Of a DNA stretch of 64,000 bases, positions 46,719-54,394 are shown piece after piece. Under the pieces are notes generated by a model. That model was not told the DNA's origin. It searched no databases and saw only the letters and a program-made list of their open reading frames with translations. The translations under genes and the position numbers were made by a program. Source of the DNA: Nakamurella lactea DSM 19367 (GTDB lineage Bacteria; Actinomycetota; Actinomycetes; Mycobacteriales; Nakamurellaceae); the NCBI RefSeq assembly GCF_000426645.1, contig NZ_AUFT01000006.1, positions 248,001-312,000 on the forward strand, in the 5' to 3' direction. How positions within the stretch are numbered: the stretch's first letter is position 1; the number at the start of each line of letters is the position of its first letter.

Positions 46719-47669
46719 ATGTCCAGTTCGACGTCTCCGGGCGACCCACAACAGCCGTTCGACGAGAAGCAGTGGCGTCGGGTCGAGGGCTTCGACTTCA
46801 CCGACGTCACCTATCACCGACAGATCGGCATCCGCCGCGACGGCAGCGCCGGCGATCTGCCGACGGTGCGGGTGGCGTTCAACCGGCCCGAGGTGCGCAA
46901 CGCGTTCCGGCCACACACCGTCGACGAGTTGTACCGGGCCCTGGATCACGCCCGGATGACCAGCGATGTGGGCTGCGTGCTGTTGACCGGTAACGGGCCG
47001 AGTCCACGCGACGGCGGCTGGGCGTTCTGCTCCGGCGGCGACCAGCGGATCCGCGGCCGCAGCGGCTATCAGTACGCCAGCGGCGATACCGCCGAGACGG
47101 TCGATCCGGCCAGGGCCGGCCGGTTGCACATTCTCGAGGTGCAACGGCTGATCAGGTTCATGCCCAAGGTGGTGATCGCCGTGGTGCCCGGCTGGGCGGC
47201 CGGCGGTGGTCATTCGCTGCACGTGATCTGCGATCTCACCCTGGCCAGCGCCGAGCACGCCAGGTTCAAGCAGACCGACGCCGATGTCGGCTCGTTCGAC
47301 GGCGGCTACGGCAGCGCCTACCTGGCCAAGTTGGTGGGCCAGAAGTTCGCCAGGGAGATCTTCTTCCTCGGCCGGGAGTACACCGCGGAGCAGATGCACG
47401 CGATGGGCGCGGTCAACGAGGTGGTGCCGCACGCCGAGCTGGAAACTGTTGCCCTGCAGTGGGCCGCCGCGATCAACGCGAAGTCGCCGACCGCCCAGCG
47501 GATGCTCAAGTTCGCCTTCAACCTGACCGACGACGGGATGGTCGGCCAGCAGGTGTTCGCCGGCGAGGCCACCCGACTGGCCTACGGCACCGACGAGGCG
47601 GTCGAGGGCAGGGACGCCTTCCTGCAGAAGCGCGATCCGGAGTTCGACGGCTACCCCTGGGCCTACTGA
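46719..47669 (+). CDS. menB: 1,4-Dihydroxy-2-naphthoyl-CoA synthase
   Basis: Crotonase-fold enzyme that closes the second ring of the naphthoquinone, 316 residues from the ATG at 46719. MenB-specific features include the oxyanion-hole GWAAGGGHSLHVICDLTLAS, the SFDGGYGSAYLAKLVGQ region with the catalytic Asp/Tyr segment, and the C-terminal DPEFDGYPWAY. It is 6 bp upstream of menE. Confidence 0.95.
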   Translation: MSSSTSPGDPQQPFDEKQWRRVEGFDFTDVTYHRQIGIRRDGSAGDLPTVRVAFNRPEVRNAFRPHTVDELYRALDHARMTSDVGCVLLTGNGPSPRDGGWAFCSGGDQRIRGRSGYQYASGDTAETVDPARAGRLHILEVQRLIRFMPKVVIAVVPGWAAGGGHSLHVICDLTLASAEHARFKQTDADVGSFDGGYGSAYLAKLVGQKFAREIFFLGREYTAEQMHAMGAVNEVVPHAELETVALQWAAAINAKSPTAQRMLKFAFNLTDDGMVGQQVFAGEATRLAYGTDEAVEGRDAFLQKRDPEFDGYPWAY

Positions 47670-47675
47670 GCCGCG

Positions 47676-48812
47676 ATGTCCCGTCCCCTGCTCCAGCTGC
47701 CGATGCCCACCGGATCCGCCGTGCTGGACCTGCTCCCCCGGCTGGTGGATGCCCTCGCCGGCGGCCCGGCGGTCCAACCTCTGCCGGCCGATGCACCGGC
47801 CGGCACAACGACTTTCGACGACCTCGGCGACGGCGACGACCCGACAGCGATCGTGATGGCCACCTCCGGATCCACCGGCGACGCCAAGCGGGTGCTGCTG
47901 CCCTCTTCAGCGCTCGCGGCCTCGGCGGCGGCCACCGAGCGGCGGCTGGGCGGTCCCGGCGGCTGGCTGCTGGCGCTCCCCGCACACCACATCGCCGGCC
48001 TGCAGGTATTGCTCCGCGCGGCCGGCGCGAACGCCCCCATTGCCGTGCTGGACACCGGAAGGCCGTTCACTGCAGCCGGTTTCGTTGCAGCGGTGGCAAC
48101 TCTGGAGAGCGAGCGACGATACGTCTCGCTGGTGCCGACCCAATTGCACCGCATCCTGGCGGATGTCGCGGCCACCGAGGTACTGGCCGGATTCGATGCC
48201 GTACTGGTCGGTGGCGCGGCGACATCGCCGGAGCTGTTGGCTCGCAGCAGCTCTGCCGGCATCCGCACCGTCACCAGTTACGGCATGAGCGAGACCTGCG
48301 GCGGCTGCGTGTACGACGGCCGGCCGCTCGACGGGGTGTCGGTGGGCATCGGGGATGACGGACGGATCTCATTGACCGGCAAGGTCGTCGCCCGGGGGTA
48401 CCTGGGAATGCCCGGCCACCAAGCCTTTCCGGAGCCGGGGACGTTCCGGACCGACGACCTCGGCGTGCTCACCGATGCCGGCCTCACCGTGCTCGGCCGG
48501 GCCGACGAGATGATCGTCAGCGGCGGCGAGAAGGTCCCGCCGGCCCCCATCGAGCGAGCACTGTCCGGCGTACCCGGCATCGGTGAGGTGGTGGTCGTCG
48601 GAGTGCCGGATGCCGAGTGGGGCCAACAGCTGGTCGGTGTCGTCACCGGCGTCATCCCCGGCGACGATCAGCTCGCGATCGCCCTTGCGCAGCTACCACG
48701 GCACTACCGGCCGCGCCGCTGGGTACATATCGACGCGCTACCGGTGCGCGGCCCGGGCAAGCCCGACCGGGCGGCCGCTGCCCGTATTGCGGCATCGGCG
48801 AGAGAGGGATGA
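47676..48812 (+). CDS. menE: o-Succinylbenzoate-CoA ligase
   Basis: ANL-family adenylate-forming enzyme that activates o-succinylbenzoate, 378 residues, shorter than the usual 450-490 because the N-terminal region is compact. The P-loop IVMATSGSTGDAKRVLL, YGMSETCGG, GRADEMIVSGGEKVPP and the terminal catalytic Lys (GPGKPDRAA) are in place. ATG overlaps the next gene's start (ATGA). Confidence 0.93.
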   Translation: MSRPLLQLPMPTGSAVLDLLPRLVDALAGGPAVQPLPADAPAGTTTFDDLGDGDDPTAIVMATSGSTGDAKRVLLPSSALAASAAATERRLGGPGGWLLALPAHHIAGLQVLLRAAGANAPIAVLDTGRPFTAAGFVAAVATLESERRYVSLVPTQLHRILADVAATEVLAGFDAVLVGGAATSPELLARSSSAGIRTVTSYGMSETCGGCVYDGRPLDGVSVGIGDDGRISLTGKVVARGYLGMPGHQAFPEPGTFRTDDLGVLTDAGLTVLGRADEMIVSGGEKVPPAPIERALSGVPGIGEVVVVGVPDAEWGQQLVGVVTGVIPGDDQLAIALAQLPRHYRPRRWVHIDALPVRGPGKPDRAAAARIAASAREG

Positions 48813-49285
48813 ACACCGTGCACCACTACCGATCCGAGTTGCGATGGGCCGGTTCGACCGGCGTCGGGTATGACGCCTACGACCGTCGTCACCGCCTCAC
48901 CGCCGCCCCGGCGGAGCAACCTCTCGAGCTCTCATCGGACCCGGCCTTCCTCGGCGACCCGAGCCTGCTGAACCCGGAACAACTGCTGTTGGCCGCCGCG
49001 AGCTCCTGCCAGCTGCTGAGTTTCCTGGCGGTGGCCGCCAGGGCCCGCCTCGACGTGGTCGGCTACACCGACGCCGCCGAGGCCGAGATGGATGAGGCCG
49101 ACCGGCCGACCCGGATCACCACCATCCGCCTGAACCCGGTGATCACCCTGGCCGACACCGACCGTCAGCGTCCCACCGATGAGCGCCTGCGCAAGCTGGT
49201 CGACATCGCCCACCATGAGTGCTTCATCGCCAACAGCGTCACCGCCCGAATGTTGGTGACTGCCGAATTCGGCTGGGCCGCTTGA
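48809..49285 (+). CDS. OsmC family peroxiredoxin-like protein
   Basis: A 158-residue OsmC/Ohr-fold protein. The two conserved Cys occur as AAASSCQLLSFL and HHECFIANSV, matching the thiol-peroxidase active site of the family. ATG overlaps the menE stop, so it belongs to menB-menE-osmC. Its last 47 bp are antisense to the convergent YidC-like gene. It may protect against organic peroxides; no known role in menaquinone synthesis. Confidence 0.88.
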   Translation: MNTVHHYRSELRWAGSTGVGYDAYDRRHRLTAAPAEQPLELSSDPAFLGDPSLLNPEQLLLAAASSCQLLSFLAVAARARLDVVGYTDAAEAEMDEADRPTRITTIRLNPVITLADTDRQRPTDERLRKLVDIAHHECFIANSVTARMLVTAEFGWAA

Positions 49286-50084
49286 CCTTCGGCGGCCCAG
49301 CCGCGGAGAATTCGCGATCCACCTTTCGGCCGAGAAAGTGCGTCTGTCCCAAGGTCCACACGTTGGTCGCCAGGAAATACAGCAACAGGGCGAGCGGAAC
49401 CGGGAAGAGCAACCCGGAGACCAGTAACCCCAGCGGCGCCAGATACGGCATCAGCCTGGAGATCGCCGACACCTGCGGGTCGGCCCGCAGCAATGCCGAC
49501 CGCCGCATCGACAGGCGCATGGACAGGAAGGTCGCGGCGCCGGCCAGCAGGATCAGCGGCAGCCCGACCGCCAGCAGCTCCGGCCGACCGGTGCCGGCCT
49601 GCAACAGATCGGCGGCCGGTTGGCTGATCCAGTTGCCGATCCTGGCACCGAACAGGTGCGCGCCCAGGAACGAGTCGACACCGGACCGGTCGAAGATCCG
49701 GTTGCTCGTCGCGCCTGGCGCGAACCCTCGCAACACGCCGTACAGGCTCAACACCACCGGAAGCTGCAGCAGCATCGGGCCGATGCCACCGAACATGCTG
49801 ACGCCGTTGTCGGCGTACAGCTTCTGCATCTCTGCGGCCTGTCGGTTCCGATCGGTCCGGTACTTCTTGCGGATGACGGCGACCTGCGGCGCCAGTTGCT
49901 GCGTCCTTCGGGCGGATCGCAGTTGGTGCAGTGCGGGTTTGATCAACAACGCCCTGATGGTGAACACCAGAAAGGCGATGGCCAAGGCCCAGGCAATACC
50001 GCTGGCCGGGCCGAAGACGGCACCGAACACCCGGTGCCAGAGCCACAATACGGCGGAAACGGGGTAGGTAAAGACATCGAACAT
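49239..50084 (-). CDS. YidC/Oxa1 family membrane insertase, probable second paralogue
   Basis: A 281-residue five-helix insertase homologue lacking the large periplasmic domain and with no lipobox. The cytoplasmic hairpin RSARRTQQLAPQVAVIRKKY and the conserved MFGGIGPMLLQLPVVLSLYGVL are clear. The main YidC is normally beside rpmH/rnpA near the origin; its absence here argues for a YidC2-type paralogue. A DUF6412-like gene precedes it. Confidence 0.88.
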   Translation of the reverse strand: MFDVFTYPVSAVLWLWHRVFGAVFGPASGIAWALAIAFLVFTIRALLIKPALHQLRSARRTQQLAPQVAVIRKKYRTDRNRQAAEMQKLYADNGVSMFGGIGPMLLQLPVVLSLYGVLRGFAPGATSNRIFDRSGVDSFLGAHLFGARIGNWISQPAADLLQAGTGRPELLAVGLPLILLAGAATFLSMRLSMRRSALLRADPQVSAISRLMPYLAPLGLLVSGLLFPVPLALLLYFLATNVWTLGQTHFLGRKVDREFSAAGPPKVKRPSRIRQSPTFGR

Positions 50085-50208
50085 GGGGGAACGCTCCGTT
50101 GGGGACGCACGCCACCGGGGCGCGCGGAAGGGGTTTCAGATCAACGGAAACGGCTGCGGGGTGCCGCGAACGGCAGTCCTGCGGAAAAGGAGGCGAGTTG
50201 CTGGGAGC

Positions 50209-50553
50209 TCACGCAGCCGTCGGGGCCGCGGTCGGTGCTCTCGGGCGGGTACGGCCGCGGGCGTCGGGGTCGCGCAAGCGCAAGAACGCGGTGTGTTCCG
50301 CGCAGTCCCGCAAGCTCAAGGTGCGGACCCAGGCCGGCGCCGCCTCCGGGTTGAGCCGCAGCTGGGTGCCGGCGACGGCGATCACGATCACCAGGCCGGC
50401 CGTCAGTGCGGCGGCAAAAGCCAGCGGTCCGGTGGCGCCCGACGGCAATCCGCCCAGCAGGGCCGGCAGCTCGAGAACCAGCACCGGGAGCACGGCAAGC
50501 AGCAGCCGCATCCTTCGCACGGCGTCACCGCGGATCGCACTGCCACTGGCCAC
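50209..50553 (-). CDS. Small DUF6412-like membrane protein
   Basis: A 114-residue protein with two hydrophobic helices (about residues 17-34 and 42-62), then a short conserved-looking segment LRDCAEHTAFLRLRDPDARGRTRPRAP. From memory this C-terminal pattern belongs to DUF6412 proteins that neighbour actinobacterial yidC2. A 124-bp gap without a clear gene separates it from the insertase. Function unknown. Confidence 0.65.
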   Translation of the reverse strand: MASGSAIRGDAVRRMRLLLAVLPVLVLELPALLGGLPSGATGPLAFAAALTAGLVIVIAVAGTQLRLNPEAAPAWVRTLSLRDCAEHTAFLRLRDPDARGRTRPRAPTAAPTAA

Positions 50554-50585
50554 GACAGCATCGTACCCGGCTAGGGTTTGATGTT

Positions 50586-51470
50586 GTGGCTTCCCTGTCC
50601 GAATGGCTGTCCGCCTCCCGCCCGCGCACGCTGCCCGCTGCCGTCGCCCCCGTTCTGGTCGGCACCGGCGTGGCCGCCGCGCTCGTTCATTTCGTTGCCT
50701 GGAAGGCGGTACTCGCGCTGGTCGTCAGCCTGGCGCTGCAGATCGGGGTGAACTTCGCCAACGACTATTCCGACGGCATCCGCGGGACCGACGAGCATCG
50801 GATCGGCCCGATGCGGCTGGTCGGATCCGGGTTGGCCCAGCCGGCCCAGGTGAAACGGGCCGCCTTGGCCTGCTTCGCGGTGGCGGCGCTGGCCGGGCTC
50901 GCGCTGGCGGCCACCTCCGGCTGGTGGCTGGTGATCCCGGGCGCACTCGCGGTGCTGGCAGCCTGGTTCTACACCGGCGGGCCGCGACCGTACGGCTACG
51001 CCGGGTTCGGCGAGCTGTTCGTCTTCGTGTTCTTCGGGTTGTTCGCGGTCAACGGCACCACCTACGTGCAGGCCGGCCGGATCACTTACGGCTCGCTCAC
51101 CCTGAGCATCGGCATCGGGTTGCTGGCCTGCGCGTTACTGATGGCGAACAACCTGCGCGACATCGAATCGGACAAGAAATCCGGCAAGCGCACGCTGGCG
51201 GTGCTGCTCGGCGACAGCCTGTCCCGCCGGGTGTACGTGCTGATGCTGGCCGGCGCCTTCCTGGCGGTGATCGCGGTCGGCATCCGCCGGCCGTGGGTGC
51301 TGCTGGGGTTGCTGCCGATCCTGCTGGCGATCGCGCCGGTCAAGGCCGTACTGCACGGCGCCCGCGGGCCGAAACTGATCGCCGTGCTCGGCGCGACGGG
51401 CGCGATCGAATTCGCCTATGCGGTACTGGTCACCCTCGGGCTGGTCTTCACCCGGCTGGCTGCTCTGTAG
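50586..51470 (+). CDS. menA: 1,4-Dihydroxy-2-naphthoate polyprenyltransferase
   Basis: Integral membrane prenyltransferase attaching the isoprenoid tail, 294 residues from the GTG at 50586. The first Asp-rich motif NFANDYSDGIRGTD and the second NNLRDIESDKKSGKRTLA are both intact, and about eight membrane helices are predicted. The open frame upstream to 50406 is antisense to the DUF6412-like gene and is not part of it. Its 3' end overlaps the convergent decarboxylase gene by 23 bp. Confidence 0.95.
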   Translation: MASLSEWLSASRPRTLPAAVAPVLVGTGVAAALVHFVAWKAVLALVVSLALQIGVNFANDYSDGIRGTDEHRIGPMRLVGSGLAQPAQVKRAALACFAVAALAGLALAATSGWWLVIPGALAVLAAWFYTGGPRPYGYAGFGELFVFVFFGLFAVNGTTYVQAGRITYGSLTLSIGIGLLACALLMANNLRDIESDKKSGKRTLAVLLGDSLSRRVYVLMLAGAFLAVIAVGIRRPWVLLGLLPILLAIAPVKAVLHGARGPKLIAVLGATGAIEFAYAVLVTLGLVFTRLAAL

Positions 51471-52956
51471 TCGGCGGGGCGGTAGCGAGCGCACTGGCGG
51501 CCGCCTGCCGGAGCTGTTCCCAGGTGGTCTCGATGTCGGCGTCCGTCGTTCGCCACCCGCCGACCGCGATCCTGATCGCGGTCCGGTCGTTCACCTTGGT
51601 GTGGCTCAGATATGCCACCCCCGAGGCATTGACCAGCTCCATCGCCGTCATGGTGACCAGGTCAGCCTGTTCGTCGGTGAGCCGGGTACCATTGTCATCG
51701 GCGACGATACGGAAGGTGACCAGCCCCAGCACGGGCGGTGCGGCGAACGCCATCCGCGGGTCGTCCAGCACCAGGTCGGCAATCCGGCGGGCCTGGGCGA
51801 TGCCGGCGCCGATGTGCCGACGCAGGCCGGTCAGACCGTAGCTGCGCAGCACCATCCACAGTTTGACGGCACGAAATCGTCTGCCCAGTTGCGGATGCCA
51901 GTCACGGAAGTCGACCACCGCACCGGACTCGCTGGCCGGGTTCCGCAGATATTCCGGCAGCAACGACAGCGCCCCGGTGAGCGCCTGCCGATCGCGCACC
52001 CAGAACGTGCTGCAGTCGAACGTGGTGAGCAGCCACTTGTGCGGGTTGGTCACGTATGAATCTGCGTACTCGGCCACGCCGTCGTTGATCCAGCGCAGTT
52101 CCGGCCGGACCGCGGCGACGCCGGCCCAGGCCGCGTCGACGTGCAGCCAGGCACCGACCTCCCTGGCCACCGGACCGATCAGCGCCACCGGGTCGACGGC
52201 GCCGGTGGACGTGGTGCCGACCGCCGCCTGGATCATCACCGGCCGGAATCCTTGGGCAACATCGCGTTCGACCGCCGCGCGCAGACTGTCCAGGTCCATC
52301 GCCTGGGTCGCGGGATCGACGTCGATGCTACGGATCGCCTGCTCGCCGAGCCCGGCCATCATGCTGGCCTTCAGCAGCGACGAGTGCGCCTGGCTCGATC
52401 CGTAGATGGTGTAGCGGTCGGTGGCGACGCCATCGACACGCGCCCGCCCGCCGCTGGACCGGTGCAGCGCGGCCAACAGCGCGGTGAAGGTCGCGGTCGA
52501 CGCGGTGTCGGCGATGACGCCGCCGCCAACTCCATCGGATCCGTTGTGTCGGAACGCCTCCGGCAGGCCCAGCGCCTCCGCGAAGGCGTCCATCACCACC
52601 TGCTCGAGTTCGGTGAGCGCCGGACTGGTTGCCCAGATCATCCCCTGGGCACCGATGCCGCTGGACAGCAGATCGCCGAGCGCCGCGGCCGGCGAGGAGT
52701 TCGCCGGGAAATAAGCGAAGAAGCGCGGGTGCTGCCAGTGGGTGATGCCCGGCATCACGATCTCGTCCAGATCGGCGAGTACGGCGTCGAACGGCTCCGG
52801 GTGTTCGGGGGCGTGGTGCGGCAACTTCGCGGCGATCTCGCCCGGATTGACCTGGGCCAGCACCGGGCGATGGTCGATCGATTCCCAGTAGTCGGCGATC
52901 CAGTCGATCACCTGGTGGCCGTTGCGGCGGAACTCGTCTGCGGACATGTGACTCAT
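51448..52956 (-). CDS. PLP-dependent aromatic-L-amino-acid decarboxylase-like protein
   Basis: A group II amino-acid decarboxylase, about 502 residues. N-terminal FRRNGHQVIDWIADYWESI, HPRFFAYFPANSSPAA, the PLP-contact HVDAAWAG and the Schiff-base Lys in VTNPHKWLLTTFDCS are present. Substrate (Trp, Tyr, Phe or DOPA) cannot be fixed by eye. Start is at Met 52956, 52962 or 52947; none has a strong ribosome site. It follows the XRE regulator gene by a few bp. Confidence 0.85.
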   Translation of the reverse strand: MSHMSADEFRRNGHQVIDWIADYWESIDHRPVLAQVNPGEIAAKLPHHAPEHPEPFDAVLADLDEIVMPGITHWQHPRFFAYFPANSSPAAALGDLLSSGIGAQGMIWATSPALTELEQVVMDAFAEALGLPEAFRHNGSDGVGGGVIADTASTATFTALLAALHRSSGGRARVDGVATDRYTIYGSSQAHSSLLKASMMAGLGEQAIRSIDVDPATQAMDLDSLRAAVERDVAQGFRPVMIQAAVGTTSTGAVDPVALIGPVAREVGAWLHVDAAWAGVAAVRPELRWINDGVAEYADSYVTNPHKWLLTTFDCSTFWVRDRQALTGALSLLPEYLRNPASESGAVVDFRDWHPQLGRRFRAVKLWMVLRSYGLTGLRRHIGAGIAQARRIADLVLDDPRMAFAAPPVLGLVTFRIVADDNGTRLTDEQADLVTMTAMELVNASGVAYLSHTKVNDRTAIRIAVGGWRTTDADIETTWEQLRQAAASALATAPPTTEQPAG

Positions 52957-52966
52957 CGGCATCAGC

Positions 52967-53758
52967 TTAGATGGCTGTCCCCGACCGGTCGGCCGCCAGC
53001 TCGTTGAGGACGTCTGCGCTGCGTTTGTCCGCCGGGTAATAGGACTCCAGGGAGATCTCATCGAGCGTGACGTCCTGAGGAGTTCCGAAGGTGGTGACCG
53101 TCGAGAACAGCCGGAGCTCATGGCCGCGGTGTCGGATCAGCATCGGAATGACCACCTCAGAGGCGTCGGGGCCAGGACCCTCCTCGGGCGGCGTGGCCCC
53201 GAAGAACTCGTTGTAGAGGGCTGCGATGACGGGATCGCCGGTTCTGGCGAGCTGACGCGCCAAGCGCAGGCGGAAGAAGTTCTTGACGTCGGCGAAGTTG
53301 ACGATGCTCGATGCCAGGCCTTCGGGCGACAGCGCCAGGCGCACCATGTTGACCGGATCAGCGCGCAGCTCGGCTGATGCGGTGTCCAGAAGCTGCGCGG
53401 CGGCACGATTGGCCATCACGATGTTCCAGTGCCGATCGAAGACCACGGCGGGATAGGGCTCGTGCGCACCCAGCACCCGGACGATGGCCGCGTGGACCGC
53501 AGACATGTCCGGCGTCTCGAACGGCCGCTCGAAGTACCGAGGGGCGAACCCGGCCGCCACCAGCAACCGATTGCGCTCTCGCAACGGCACGTCGAGCTCG
53601 GTGGCCAGTCGGAGCACCATGTCGGCGCTGGGGCGCGAGCGACCGGTCTCGACCAGGCTGACGTGGCGCGGTGACACGCCGGCAGCGATCGCCAGGTCGA
53701 GTTGACTGAGCCGGCGACGATTCCGCCACTGCCGCAACAACCCTCCGACAGTCTGCAC
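52967..53758 (-). CDS. XRE family regulator with MmyB-like ligand-binding domain
   Basis: A 263-residue regulator: helix-turn-helix RRLSQLDLAIAAGVSPRHVSLVE at the N terminus, then the PAS-like MmyB domain (FDRHWNIVMANRAAAQLL). The GTG at 53758 begins right at the HTH and leaves 10 bp to the upstream gene; an ATG at 53809 would overlap that gene by 41 bp. It probably regulates this small operon with SnoaL-like and decarboxylase genes. Confidence 0.82.
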   Translation of the reverse strand: MQTVGGLLRQWRNRRRLSQLDLAIAAGVSPRHVSLVETGRSRPSADMVLRLATELDVPLRERNRLLVAAGFAPRYFERPFETPDMSAVHAAIVRVLGAHEPYPAVVFDRHWNIVMANRAAAQLLDTASAELRADPVNMVRLALSPEGLASSIVNFADVKNFFRLRLARQLARTGDPVIAALYNEFFGATPPEEGPGPDASEVVIPMLIRHRGHELRLFSTVTTFGTPQDVTLDEISLESYYPADKRSADVLNELAADRSGTAI

Positions 53759-53768
53759 GAACGCGAGT

Positions 53769-54140
53769 CTAGCCCGCGGAGAGCGTGGCCAGCGGATTGG
53801 TGTCGCCATCGATCGGTTGGACGACCTCCCAGTGTTCGGCGATCAGGCCGTCGGTGACCCGGAAGACATCGGACACCAGGATCACCGAACCGTCTGCCAA
53901 CCAACGCCGCGAGAACATCGTCACGAACTCGTCGTCGGCGAACAACCGGAGGATCTCGATCCGCATCTGCTTCAACGGAAAGTCCCGGAAGAAGGCGATC
54001 CAGTCCGCCCTCGACGACGTCGACACCTGTGGATTGTGGTCGACGAAGTCCTCCCGCATCAGCGGCTCGACAGCATCGAGATTTCCTTTGCCGATGAGTT
54101 CCTGCATCGCCGTGATCACCAGTCGCTTCTGATCGTTCAT
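53769..54140 (-). CDS. SnoaL-like (NTF2-fold) protein
   Basis: A 123-residue single-domain protein with the pattern IGKGNLDAVEPLMREDFVDHNP and GLIAEHWEVVQPI typical of SnoaL-like ester cyclase/isomerase relatives. No specific activity can be assigned. It is divergent from the aspartyl-tRNA synthetase leader and precedes the XRE regulator on the same strand. Confidence 0.75.
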   Translation of the reverse strand: MNDQKRLVITAMQELIGKGNLDAVEPLMREDFVDHNPQVSTSSRADWIAFFRDFPLKQMRIEILRLFADDEFVTMFSRRWLADGSVILVSDVFRVTDGLIAEHWEVVQPIDGDTNPLATLSAG

Positions 54141-54216
54141 GGTGCCGAGTGTGGCAGCGGGCAGCGGCGGTGTCGATGAACTCGGATTTCATGGCGGCAT
54201 CGGGGCCCGGTTCCGA

Positions 54217-54222
54217 TACGAT
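54217..54222 (+). promoter_or_regulatory. Possible -10 element (TACGAT) of the aspS leader
   Basis: TACGAT would start transcription near 54228-54229, exactly the 5' end of the predicted specifier stem. No convincing -35 is visible. Confidence 0.3.
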
Positions 54223-54228
54223 GGATCT

Positions 54229-54386
54229 ACTCCGGCAACGACGGGTGTGACGAACCCCGAGCCGAAGTCGACTTGTCACCGCAGCAGTACGACTCCTCGA
54301 GGTCGGCCGATCCTGGTCGACGAAGATGTGGTGGCACCGCGACCTCCCGATCGCCCACATCACCCACGGGACACTCGAGGAGGTGG
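54229..54386 (+). promoter_or_regulatory. T-box riboswitch (translational, ultrashort stem I) in the aspS leader
   Basis: The antisequestrator is complete. GATGTGG (54325-54331) pairs with CCACATC (54355-54361), 7 bp. The bulge TGGCACC (54332-54338) is the T-box core. GCGA/TCGC (54339-54342, 54351-54354) close a loop CCTCCCGA. That loop is complementary to the Shine-Dalgarno GGAGGT at 54379-54384, so translation would be blocked when the alternative pairing forms. TGGC pairs with an NCCA end whose discriminator is G, as in tRNA-Asp and tRNA-Asn. Upstream, 54229-54268 folds into a short stem with apical GGGT/ACCC and loop GTGACGA, holding GAC (Asp) at 54249-54251. GTCGAC at 54267-54272 and 54316-54321 can form stem II. 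Confidence 0.85.
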
Positions 54387-54394
54387 CAAAGACC

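Noticed and set aside
54326-54394. N-terminal extension of AspRS from ATG 54326
   Set aside because: This ATG lies within the T-box antisequestrator helix and has no ribosome site; GAGGAGGT serves the ATG at 54395.
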